From NCBI GenBank assembly GCA_020444545.1, contig JAHLKT010000010.1, positions 1 through 45,657 on the forward strand: a DNA stretch of 45,657 bases, written 5' to 3'. Under the pieces are notes generated by a model. The model was not told the DNA's origin. It saw nothing but the letters and a program-made list of their open reading frames with translations, and made no database searches. The stretch comes from Desulfarculaceae bacterium. Lineage in GTDB: Bacteria > Desulfobacterota > Desulfarculia > Desulfarculales > Desulfarculaceae. Positions 32,673 through 40,189 of this stretch are shown here, piece after piece. Position 1 is the first letter of the stretch, and each line of letters opens with the position of its first letter. The position numbers were made by a program, and so were the translations under genes.

Positions 32673-33848
32673 ATGATTACCCAGGCCGCAATAGCAGTAA
32701 TGGGCACCCTTGACTCCAAGGGTGATGAACATCTTTTTTTAAAGGAGGGCATCGAGCGGAGGGGTTATCGGGCGCTGACCATCAATGTGGGCACCCGCAC
32801 CGCTCCGGCCTTTACCCCGGACCTGGACCTGCGACCCACTCGGGTGGAAAGCAGGGACCAGGCCATAGCCGCCACTATCCAGCGGGCCCGCCATGCCCTG
32901 GCCGAGCTTTTCGCTCGGGGCCATATCCGCGGCGTCATCTCCGCCGGCGGGGGCAGCGGCACCCACTTGGTCACCAGCGTCATGAAGGTGCTGCCCCTGG
33001 GGGTGCCCAAGGTGATGGTGTCCACCGTGGCCGCCCATGACATGGCCCAGGTGGTGGGCACCAAAGACATCACCATGATGCACAGCGTGGGCGACCTGCT
33101 GGGGGTCAACTCCCTCACCGGTCTGATCCTGGACCGGGCCGCGGGCGCCATCTGCGGCATGGTGGCCCGGGATTGGCAGGGGACGGCGGGCAAACGGCGC
33201 ATCGGCTTGAGCATGTTCGGGTTCATCACCCCAGCGGCCGAGGCAGTCAAGGAACGGCTGGAAGCCCATGGTTACGAGGTAATCGCCTTTCACGCCAACG
33301 GCATCGGCGGTTTGGCCCTGGAGGAGTTGGCCGCCGAGGGCCGCTTCGACGCCATCCTGGACCTGGCGCCCCACGAATTGGCCGACACCCTCAAGGACGG
33401 CTACTGCAGGCTCATCGGCCCGGGCCGTCTGGAGCCCTGCCCTGGGAACGGCATTCCTCGCCTAGTGGTGCCCGGCGGCCTGGACTGCGCGGTGCTGGAG
33501 TTCACCCGCGACACGGTGCCCCCTGAATACGCCCACCGCAAGATATTTTTTTATGACTTCCGCTCGGCGGTGCGTTTGAGCCGGGAGGAAACTCTCTTTC
33601 TGGCCAAGCAACTGGGAGACAAGCTCAACCGCGCCGTTTCACCGATCAAGGTGCTCATCCCCTTGGGAGGATGGTCCGCGGCCGATGGTTCCGGCGCTCC
33701 CTTGCACGACTCGGCTTTGAGCCGTGCCTTTATCGACCAATTGCGCGGAGATCTGCGTCCGGAGATCGCGGTGGAAGAGGTGGAGCATCACATCAACGAC
33801 CCCGCCTTTGCCGCCGTGGCGGCGCTGGCCATGATCGGAATGCTCTAG
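32673..33848 (+). CDS. Tm-1-like ATP-binding domain protein (UPF0261), copy 1
   Basis: This 391-residue protein begins AAIAVMGTLDSKGDEHLFLKE, the typical opening of UPF0261. Further family segments are GVISAGGGSGTHLVTSVMK near residue 90, LGVPKVMVSTVAAHD near 110 and a C-terminal domain with VLIPLGGWSAADGSG. The N-terminal half is related to the tomato Tm-1 resistance protein, whose domain binds ATP; the bacterial function is not established. It has no membrane or signal segment. It converges on the ubiD gene and has a paralog at 41844-43085 inside the phenylphosphate-synthase operon, which hints at a shared role in aromatic carboxylation. Confidence 0.85.
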   Translation: MITQAAIAVMGTLDSKGDEHLFLKEGIERRGYRALTINVGTRTAPAFTPDLDLRPTRVESRDQAIAATIQRARHALAELFARGHIRGVISAGGGSGTHLVTSVMKVLPLGVPKVMVSTVAAHDMAQVVGTKDITMMHSVGDLLGVNSLTGLILDRAAGAICGMVARDWQGTAGKRRIGLSMFGFITPAAEAVKERLEAHGYEVIAFHANGIGGLALEELAAEGRFDAILDLAPHELADTLKDGYCRLIGPGRLEPCPGNGIPRLVVPGGLDCAVLEFTRDTVPPEYAHRKIFFYDFRSAVRLSREETLFLAKQLGDKLNRAVSPIKVLIPLGGWSAADGSGAPLHDSALSRAFIDQLRGDLRPEIAVEEVEHHINDPAFAAVAALAMIGML

Positions 33849-33892
33849 CCCTTTAGTCATCAGGGGATATTTTTTTCACTGGCCGCAAGTGA

Positions 33893-33924
33893 ACGGCGGA
33901 CCCGCCCTGGGGCGGATCCGCCGT
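33893..33924. terminator. Terminator hairpins between convergent genes
   Basis: The main stem pairs ACGGCGGA with TCCGCCGT and continues as CCGCC/GGCGG after one mismatch, with a four-base loop. Just before it, CCCT/AGGG followed by seven T (about 33849-33877) is a plausible + strand terminator, and TTCACT/AGTGAA (about 33876-33893) with an A-run forms a - strand counterpart. Together they separate the Tm-1-like gene from ubiD. Confidence 0.6.
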
Positions 33925-33952
33925 GATTGTCTAGTTAAAGTTTCCGGGTCGC

Positions 33953-35362
33953 TTACTCGAATCCCAGCTCCGACCAGCGCGCTTCGACCTTCTTGACCAC
34001 ATCGGGGTCGAGCGCGATGGGGATGGGCTTGTCCTTCCAGTCATAGGGTATGGTGGCGTCCAGCAGCAGGCGGCCGGTGATGTCGCGGGTGCTGATGGGC
34101 AGCGAGGGGTCCAGAGGAGTGGAGCGTCCCCGCTTGATGACCTGGCTCCGATTGGGCTGGAAACGGAAGGCCAGGGCGTACATGACCCGGGGGATGTCCC
34201 AGGGGTCGATGTCCTCGTCCACCACGATGACGGTCTTGAGGCCGTAGGCCCCCATCTCCGTGGAGATGGCCGCGGTGAGCACCTGGTCGGCGTGGCCGGG
34301 GTACATCTGCTTGACCGAGATGATGGCCAAAAAGCGGCCCGAGCCTTCGGGCGGGCAGTAGACCGAACGGATGCCGGGTATCTTCATGGCCTTGAGCTGC
34401 TGCCACAGGGTGGCCCCATAGGACAGGGCCATGGTCATGTGGGTGTCGGTGACCGCCCGCCCCACGGTGGTTCCCCACATGATGGGGTTGTCGCGGTGGG
34501 TGATGCATTTGACGTCGATGAAGTTGCGCGGATCGGTGCCCACCCCGGAGTAATAGCCGGTGTACTCGCCGAAGGGCCCTTCCTCCATGAACTTCTCGGC
34601 GTCGACCTCTCCCTCCACCACGATCTCGGCATGCGCCGGGATGGGCAGGTCCACCGTTTCACCAGGCACCACCTCCACCGCCTGGCCCCTTATGGCGCCG
34701 GCCACGTCGTACTCGCTGGTGAAGGCCGAGAGGCGGGCCGCTCCCAATATGAACAGCAAGGGGTCGCAGCCCACGATGGAGGCCACGGGCATGGGCTTGC
34801 CCAGGGCCTGGTACTTCTTGAGCATTATGTCGGCGTGCTTGCCCTTGATGAACTGGGTGCCCAGCTTGTCCTTGCCCAACAGCTGGGAGCGGTAGGTGCC
34901 CAGGTTGACCCAGCCCGTCTCAGGATCCTTGGTGATGATGAAGTGGGCGGTGCCGAAGAAGCGGCCGCCGTCCAGGGGATACCACTTGGGCACCGGGAAC
35001 TTGTACAGGTCGACATCGTCGCCGGTGAGGATGTTCTGCTTGCAGGGGGCCGAGTCTCGATCCACCTCCACCGGCGGCAGCAGATCATCGCCCACCTCAA
35101 CCCATTTTTCCATGATTTGGACCAGGGAGGAGCTCCTGGGCATGCCCATGATCACCGCCAGCCGTTCGGCGGTGGTGCACACGCTGGTTATGACCGGGGT
35201 GTCGTAGTCCTTTACGTTTTCAAACAACAAGGCGGGGCCGCTCTTCTCCTCGTTGAGCTTGGCGATGTGGGAAAGCTCAAGGTCCCAATCCACCTCGGCT
35301 TTAATTCGGTGCAGGATGCCTTCCTGCTCACACGCGGCAATAAAATCCCTCATGTCCTTCAT
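33953..35362 (-). CDS. UbiD-family prenyl-FMN decarboxylase/carboxylase
   Basis: This 469-residue cytoplasmic enzyme has the UbiD start FIAACEQEGILHRIKAEVDWDLELSHIAK, the central SIVGCDPLLFILGAARL and EIVVEGEV segments, and FGEYTGYYSG. These lie in the region of the cofactor-binding Arg and acidic catalytic residues. UbiD enzymes use prenyl-FMN for reversible (de)carboxylation of aromatic acids. The phenylphosphate carboxylase subunits PpcA and PpcB belong here, as do 4-hydroxybenzoate and gallate decarboxylases. UbiX and LpdD genes that would supply its cofactor are 9 kb away in the same locus. AAGGAGGGAG precedes the ATG, and a LysR gene lies upstream on the same strand. Confidence 0.92.
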   Translation of the reverse strand: MKDMRDFIAACEQEGILHRIKAEVDWDLELSHIAKLNEEKSGPALLFENVKDYDTPVITSVCTTAERLAVIMGMPRSSSLVQIMEKWVEVGDDLLPPVEVDRDSAPCKQNILTGDDVDLYKFPVPKWYPLDGGRFFGTAHFIITKDPETGWVNLGTYRSQLLGKDKLGTQFIKGKHADIMLKKYQALGKPMPVASIVGCDPLLFILGAARLSAFTSEYDVAGAIRGQAVEVVPGETVDLPIPAHAEIVVEGEVDAEKFMEEGPFGEYTGYYSGVGTDPRNFIDVKCITHRDNPIMWGTTVGRAVTDTHMTMALSYGATLWQQLKAMKIPGIRSVYCPPEGSGRFLAIISVKQMYPGHADQVLTAAISTEMGAYGLKTVIVVDEDIDPWDIPRVMYALAFRFQPNRSQVIKRGRSTPLDPSLPISTRDITGRLLLDATIPYDWKDKPIPIALDPDVVKKVEARWSELGFE

Positions 35363-35448
35363 AGAAACTGCTCCCTCCTTGTCGCCCTCGGGCGGGTTAA
35401 ACGTGCAAAAGCACCTCCCCTAATGGGGCGTTTTGTACAATCGCCTTA

Positions 35449-35478
35449 AATATGAGGAAGATAGGCCCGCAAAGTCAA
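35449..35478 (-). promoter_or_regulatory. Candidate promoter of ubiD
   Basis: On the - strand TTGACT (35473-35478) and CATATT (35449-35454) are 18 bases apart. The transcript would start near 35442 and carry an 80-base leader with two small hairpins (35403-35414 and 35417-35428). The weak -10 fits an activator-dependent promoter. Confidence 0.5.
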
Positions 35479-35500
35479 CTCATATAATATTATGCACACT

Positions 35501-35515
35501 ATAACTATAAGTTAT
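35501..35515. promoter_or_regulatory. Candidate LysR-type box upstream of ubiD (T-N11-A)
   Basis: ATAACTATAAGTTAT has arms of six bases and contains T-N11-A. Its centre, 35508, is about 66 bases upstream of the predicted ubiD start, the usual LysR recognition position. A similar dyad stands on the other side of the LysR gene. The remainder, 35516-35744, is AT-rich and shows nothing else recognisable. Confidence 0.6.
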
Positions 35516-35744
35516 ATTAAGGCAGTTAATTTACGCGATCGTAAGCTTGAGCTGCTCTGGTATCTGCTTAAAATACATAAAAAAATATTGCAATTCAATT
35601 TGGGAAGGCAACCGTAGTCAGCGTTGAATAGTGTTGGACATTAAATGTGAAAGCATAAATTGGATTGTTATAAGCAGGTGACGATTCGCTGGCGGGGCGG
35701 GGTGGCGCGGGCGGTTTCTGGTCTGGGATGGTTGGGAGCCAGGG

Positions 35745-36629
35745 TCAAGCCTGGTCCTGATAGAGCAGATTCAAGAAGGCTTTTGCCGGCCGCGACAACT
35801 CGTGGCCCTTTAGAACGGCGGTGCAGATATCCAGGCTGGGCTGCTCCCCCTGCAAGGTAAAGGTGGCTATGCGGCCGGCCCGAATCTCCGCTTCCGTCCC
35901 GGAGCGGGTCAAAAAGGAAATGCCCTGTCCCTGGGCCACCTGCTCCTTGATCACCTCGGCATTGCTGGTTTCAAACACGATGATGGGCTTCGCGCGGTGG
36001 CTCCGGTAAAGGTCGGCCACCACCTTGCGGGTGCCCGAGCCCTTTTCCCGCATGATGAAGGGTTGGGAGGCCATGGCTTTGAAGGGAACATTTTTTTGGC
36101 GGGCCAAGGGATGCTCGGGGGCCACGATGGGTATCAGCACTTCGTTGCGGAAGGATTTAAACTCCACCCGCCGCACCCGGCCCGGAGCCGCGATCACCGC
36201 CACCTCGATGTCCAGGGACCAGAGGCGCCTGGCCATCTCCCGGGAACTGCCCTCGATCAAAACAATGTTTACCAAAGGATAGTTGCTTTGGAAGCGGGCC
36301 AAAAGGGGCGGCATTATGGTGCGGGCATAGGTGCGGGCGGTGCCCAGTTTGAGGGTGCCCTTTTTGACCAATCTCATCTGTTTAATGGCCTGAGTGGCCT
36401 CCTCTTGCAGCTTGAATATCTTGCGGGCGTGGACCAGTAAAACCTCGCCCGGCTCGGTGAGCACCAACTTTTTGCCCAGGCGAGCGAAAAGCTTCACTCC
36501 TAAGTCTTCTTCCAGGTTGCGGATCTGTGCGCTGACCGCAGGCTGGGTTACGTTAAGTTTTTCCGCTGCCTGGGAGAAGTTCAGGGCCTGCGCGGCGTGG
36601 AAAAAAGTGTGTAACTGGTTCAAATTCAT
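35745..36629 (-). CDS. LysR-family transcriptional regulator
   Basis: This 294-residue protein has the N-terminal winged HTH (MNLNQLHTFFHAAQALNFSQ onward, AAEKLNVTQPAVSAQIRNLE) at residues 1-60 and a LysR effector-binding domain from about 90 to 290. It stands between ubiD (same strand, downstream) and the divergent phenylphosphate-synthase operon. Dyads of the T-N11-A type lie before both targets. A role as activator of aromatic carboxylation genes in response to a phenolic inducer is likely, but the ligand is unknown. Confidence 0.92.
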   Translation of the reverse strand: MNLNQLHTFFHAAQALNFSQAAEKLNVTQPAVSAQIRNLEEDLGVKLFARLGKKLVLTEPGEVLLVHARKIFKLQEEATQAIKQMRLVKKGTLKLGTARTYARTIMPPLLARFQSNYPLVNIVLIEGSSREMARRLWSLDIEVAVIAAPGRVRRVEFKSFRNEVLIPIVAPEHPLARQKNVPFKAMASQPFIMREKGSGTRKVVADLYRSHRAKPIIVFETSNAEVIKEQVAQGQGISFLTRSGTEAEIRAGRIATFTLQGEQPSLDICTAVLKGHELSRPAKAFLNLLYQDQA

Positions 36630-36705
36630 GGCTTGATATTAGGCCAGCCTCTAAGTAATGTCAACCTGTAAAATTAAGCGTGAAGATGTAACCACATGGA
36701 AATAC

Positions 36706-36741
36706 ATGATCTAATACAATTAGATCATAAGTTAAACTTAT
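36706..36741. promoter_or_regulatory. Two abutting perfect dyads upstream of ppsA, candidate LysR sites
   Basis: The first dyad (36706-36728) has 10-base arms ATGATCTAAT and ATTAGATCAT around three bases. The second (36727-36741), ATAAGTTAAACTTAT, is a seven-base-arm palindrome with T-N11-A. A weak TTGATG/CATGAT promoter pair (36764-36769, 36788-36793) would place the start near 36800, about 66 bases from the second dyad. The rest of the 36630-36982 gap is AT-rich, with one further 10-base palindrome, CATGATCATG, at 36788-36797. Confidence 0.65.
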
Positions 36742-36982
36742 AAGAACAATAATTTTATTTGGCTTGATGTTTGGCAAAGCCATGAGCCATGATCATGACG
36801 TAATTCAATCCGCCATTTGAAATAGGTAAATCATGCAGCGGACGGTTGGCTCGAATATTTTCATTCTTACGCCGGCTCTTTGGTTGTTGAGTAATGGAAA
36901 GATTTTTGGCGGTTTCCCACGGTCCTAAACAAAGGGGGCACCCCTTTTTTCCGAGGCATTCTATTCAGAGGGAGATAGGGCT

Positions 36983-38830
36983 ATGGGCGAAAGTAAATTG
37001 AAGTTTCCCGACCCGCACGAGGTAGAAAAGATTCCTGGTACCGAGGGTTGGGAGCGAATGTTCCCCTATCAGTATCCGTTCGTGACCGACGACCCGGAAC
37101 GCGAACAGTACGAAAAGGGGATGTTCTGGTTTTATGACGGGCTGCATTACCCTGAGCCTATTTATCCCTTTGACATAATTTGGGACGAGGCCTGGTATCT
37201 GGCCCTGTCCCAGTTCAACACCCGAATCTTCGCCGTGCCTCCGGTATATGGCGTGGATCACCGCATCATCAACGGTTACATCTACATTTCGCCGGTGCCG
37301 GTGACCGACCCCGCCGAGATCGAGGCCCGGGTGGGCCATTTCATGGAGAGGGCCGGCTACTACTACGAGAATTGGAACAAACTCGAGGGGCAGTGGGTCA
37401 AGAAGCTCGAGGGGATCATCTCCGACCTGGAGGCCCTCAAAATCGATCCCCTGCCCGAGCTGGAAGACAAGTCGGTGGTCATGGAGGGCTTGGGCAAGTC
37501 CAAGGGCTATGACCTGCTCCATGCCTACGACAAGCTGATCGATCTGGGCCTGCTCTGCTGGCAGTACCACTTCGAGTTCTTGAACCTGGGCTACGCGGCC
37601 TACGTGACCTTCCTGGACTTCTGCCAAAAAACCTTCCCGGACGTCCCCCTGCAGCGGGTCACCCAGATGGTCTCGGGCATCGACGTGATCATGTACCGCC
37701 CGGACGAGGAGCTCAAGAAGCTGGCCCGGGCGGCGGTGGATCTAGGGGTGGATGACATCGTCAATTCCGGCAAGAAATTTGTCGAGGTAAAGGCCGAGCT
37801 GGAGAACTCGCCAAACGGCAAGGAATGGCTCCAAGCCTTCGAAAAGGCTCGCTATCCTTGGTTCTGGACCTCCACGGGCACCGGTTGGTACCACCACGAC
37901 AAATCCTGGAACGACGACCTGGACATCCCCCTGGCCTCCCTGTGCATCTACGTGGACAAGGTCAAGGCGGGCAAGCCGATTGAGCGGCCCATGGACGATG
38001 TCATCAAGGAGCGCGACCGCATCACCGACGAGTACCGCGCCTTGCTGCACGACGAGGAGGCCAAGGCCGGCTTCGAACAGCTGCTGGGCACCGCCCGCAC
38101 CGTGTTCCCCTATGTCGAGAACCATCTGTTCTATGTGGAGCATTGGTTCCATTCGGTGTTCTGGAACAAGATGCGCGAGGTGGCGGCCATTCTCAAGGAC
38201 TACGGGTTCATCGAGGAAATTGAGGATGTCTGGTATCTCAAGCGGGCCGAGATCAAGGAGGCCTTGTGGGACGTGGTCACCGCCTGGGCCACCGGCGTCA
38301 AGCCGCGCGGCCCCCAGGTGTGGCCGCAGGAAATCGCCTGGCGCAAGGGGGTAATGGACAAGTTCCGCGAGTGGACTCCCCCCGCGGCGGTGGGCACCGC
38401 GCCCGAGGTGATCCAAGAGCCTTTCACCGTGGTCCTGTGGGGCGTCACCAACGACTCCCTCAAGGCCTGGGCCGAGGTGGATGCGGCCGGCGACCCGGAT
38501 TCGGTGAACCAGCTCACCGGCTTCGCGGGCAGCCCCGGCGTGGTCGAGGGCAAGGCCAGGGTGTGCCGCACCGTGGCCGAGATAGGCCAGCTGCAAGAGG
38601 GCGAAATTTTGGTGGCGCCCACCACCTCGCCCTCCTGGGCCCCGGCTTTCCAAAAGATACAAGCGGCGGTCACCGACGTCGGCGGGGTCATGTGTCACGC
38701 GGCCATCGTCTGCCGGGAGTACGGCATGCCCGCGGTGGTGGGCACCGGCCACGGCACCAGCATTATCAAGACCGGCATGACCCTCAAGGTGGACGGCGGC
38801 ACCGGCAAGGTGATCATTGTAGAACGTTAA
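36983..38830 (+). CDS. ppsA: Phenylphosphate synthase subunit A-like protein (PEP-utilizing mobile domain)
   Basis: This 615-residue protein (about 70 kDa) ends in the phosphohistidine swivelling domain of PEP synthase-type enzymes. TDVGGVMCHAAIVCREYGMP contains the likely phosphorylated His572, and FAGSPGVVEGKARV precedes it. The first 500 residues do not look like the PEP synthase ATP-grasp or PEP-binding barrel but match the phenylphosphate synthase alpha subunit in size and layout. In Thauera the homolog transfers the beta-phosphate of ATP to phenol through this His. The ATP-grasp partner follows at 38930. The substrate could be phenol, a cresol or catechol. A good ribosome-binding site, GAGGGAGAT, precedes the ATG. 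Confidence 0.88.
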   Translation: MGESKLKFPDPHEVEKIPGTEGWERMFPYQYPFVTDDPEREQYEKGMFWFYDGLHYPEPIYPFDIIWDEAWYLALSQFNTRIFAVPPVYGVDHRIINGYIYISPVPVTDPAEIEARVGHFMERAGYYYENWNKLEGQWVKKLEGIISDLEALKIDPLPELEDKSVVMEGLGKSKGYDLLHAYDKLIDLGLLCWQYHFEFLNLGYAAYVTFLDFCQKTFPDVPLQRVTQMVSGIDVIMYRPDEELKKLARAAVDLGVDDIVNSGKKFVEVKAELENSPNGKEWLQAFEKARYPWFWTSTGTGWYHHDKSWNDDLDIPLASLCIYVDKVKAGKPIERPMDDVIKERDRITDEYRALLHDEEAKAGFEQLLGTARTVFPYVENHLFYVEHWFHSVFWNKMREVAAILKDYGFIEEIEDVWYLKRAEIKEALWDVVTAWATGVKPRGPQVWPQEIAWRKGVMDKFREWTPPAAVGTAPEVIQEPFTVVLWGVTNDSLKAWAEVDAAGDPDSVNQLTGFAGSPGVVEGKARVCRTVAEIGQLQEGEILVAPTTSPSWAPAFQKIQAAVTDVGGVMCHAAIVCREYGMPAVVGTGHGTSIIKTGMTLKVDGGTGKVIIVER

Positions 38831-38837
38831 TCCCGCG

Positions 38838-38864
38838 CCCGGCCGCCCCGGCGGGGCGGCCGGG
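38838..38864 (+). terminator. Strong hairpin between ppsA-like and ppsB-like genes
   Basis: A perfect 12-base stem (CCCGGCCGCCCC and GGGGCGGCCGGG) with a three-base loop starts eight bases after the subunit A stop. There is no T-run. It probably protects the subunit A message or reduces read-through into subunit B. Confidence 0.5.
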
Positions 38865-38929
38865 TTACGCCATGCTTGCCGTGGACAAGGCGCCCCTGGC
38901 CTTTTGCGGCGAGCCATCACGGAGCACGC

Positions 38930-40018
38930 ATGAGCCGAACTCAACCCCTGGTTTGCTGGTTTCAAGAGTGCCACAAGGACTCGGTGCCCCTGGTGGGCGG
39001 CAAGAACGCATCCTTGGGCGAGTTGATCAACGCGGGCATCCGGGTCCCTCCGGGCTTTGCGGTCACCACCGAGGCCTATCGGCGCTTTATCAGCCAGGGC
39101 GGGGTGGACCGCGAGATCAAAGACGCTTTGGCCGGGTTGGACCATGAGGACTCCGCCGCCTTGGACCAGGCCAGCTCCCGCATCAGAGGCTTGATCGAAT
39201 CCTGCCCCATCTCCACCGAGCTCGAAGACCACATCGCCGATTACTACCGCCGGTTGTCCAAGATCTGCGGACTTCCCGCGTCTCCGGTGGCGGTGCGTTC
39301 CAGCGCCACCGCCGAGGATCTGCCCGGGGCCAGCTTCGCCGGCCAGCAGGATACCTACCTGTGGATCCGCGGGGCCGAGGGGGTGCTGGAGCACGTGCGT
39401 AAGTGCTTCTCCAGTCTTTTCACCGCCCGGGCCATCGCCTACCGCATCAAGATGGGCTTTGCCCAGGAAGAGGTGGCCCTGAGCGTGGGCATCCAAAAGA
39501 TGGCCAACGCATTCACCGCCGGGGTCATGTTCACCCTCAATCCGGCCAACGGCGACCGCTCAATGATCGTCATCGATTCCAATTTTGGTTTCGGGGAGTC
39601 GGTGGTTTCCGGCGAGGTCACCCCGGACAACTTCCGGGTGGACAAGGTGACCATGGAGATCGTGGACAAGACCATCTCCAAGAAAGAAGTCTACTACACC
39701 CTGGAGCCGGCCGAGCACTGTTCGCGCAAATTCACTCTTCCCAAAGAGCGGCAGATGTCCCAGTCCACCATCGACAAGGACGTGCTCGAGCTGGCCCGCA
39801 TGGGCAAGATCATCGAACAGCATTACCGATGCCCCCAAGACATAGAGTGGGCGGTGGATAAAGACATGCCTCAGACCGGCAGCGTGTTCATTTTGCAGAG
39901 CCGGCCGGAAACGGTCTGGAGTTGCAAGTCGTCGGACAAGCCGCCCGAGACGGGGAAGAAGAAGACGGCCATGGATCATATTTTGTCCAATCTCATGATG
40001 GGCAAGAAGCTCTCTTAA
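38930..40018 (+). CDS. ppsB: Phenylphosphate synthase subunit B-like protein (ATP-grasp)
   Basis: The start ATG 38930 follows GGAG at five bases; the longer frame to 38876 lacks support. The 362-residue product is the N-terminal ATP-binding part of PEP synthase alone. It has LVGGKNASLGELINAGIRVP near residue 20, AVRSSATAEDLPGASFAGQQ near 118 and ILQSRPETVWS at about 337-347. Subunit B of phenylphosphate synthase has this size and supplies pyrophosphoryl transfer to the His of subunit A. Gene order (swivelling domain first, ATP-grasp second) is the reverse of PEP synthase, so this is not a broken PEP synthase. Confidence 0.88.
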   Translation: MSRTQPLVCWFQECHKDSVPLVGGKNASLGELINAGIRVPPGFAVTTEAYRRFISQGGVDREIKDALAGLDHEDSAALDQASSRIRGLIESCPISTELEDHIADYYRRLSKICGLPASPVAVRSSATAEDLPGASFAGQQDTYLWIRGAEGVLEHVRKCFSSLFTARAIAYRIKMGFAQEEVALSVGIQKMANAFTAGVMFTLNPANGDRSMIVIDSNFGFGESVVSGEVTPDNFRVDKVTMEIVDKTISKKEVYYTLEPAEHCSRKFTLPKERQMSQSTIDKDVLELARMGKIIEQHYRCPQDIEWAVDKDMPQTGSVFILQSRPETVWSCKSSDKPPETGKKKTAMDHILSNLMMGKKLS

Positions 40019-40070
40019 GGGGTTCAGCCCGGGAGAGGGCGCCGGGAAGTTGCATATCGCCTGTTAAACA

Positions 40071-40094
40071 CGGCTGCGAGGGCCCGCGCAGCCG
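40071..40094 (+). terminator. Hairpin between ppsB-like and ligase genes
   Basis: CGGCTGCG and CGCAGCCG form an eight-base stem around an eight-base loop in the 171-base gap before the ligase. There is no T-run, so attenuation or mRNA processing is more likely than full termination. Confidence 0.4.
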
Positions 40095-40189
40095 GCAAAT
40101 CCAGGCCAGTCAGATCGAGACAAAGGGGCGGTGTCCGCCGGCCCTACACGGGAAGCTACGCCCAAAAACAGGCAAGGAGGCCAGCCAAA

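Noticed and set aside
36755-36785. A sigma-54 promoter before ppsA (TTGGC near 36759)
   Set aside because: The -12 element reads GG instead of GC and no sigma-54 activator gene is adjacent; a LysR-dependent sigma-70 promoter fits better.
36983-40018. A PEP synthase gene broken by a frameshift
   Set aside because: The swivelling-His domain gene precedes the ATP-grasp gene, the reverse of PEP synthase, the barrel domain is absent and both genes have proper starts; phenylphosphate synthase subunits fit.
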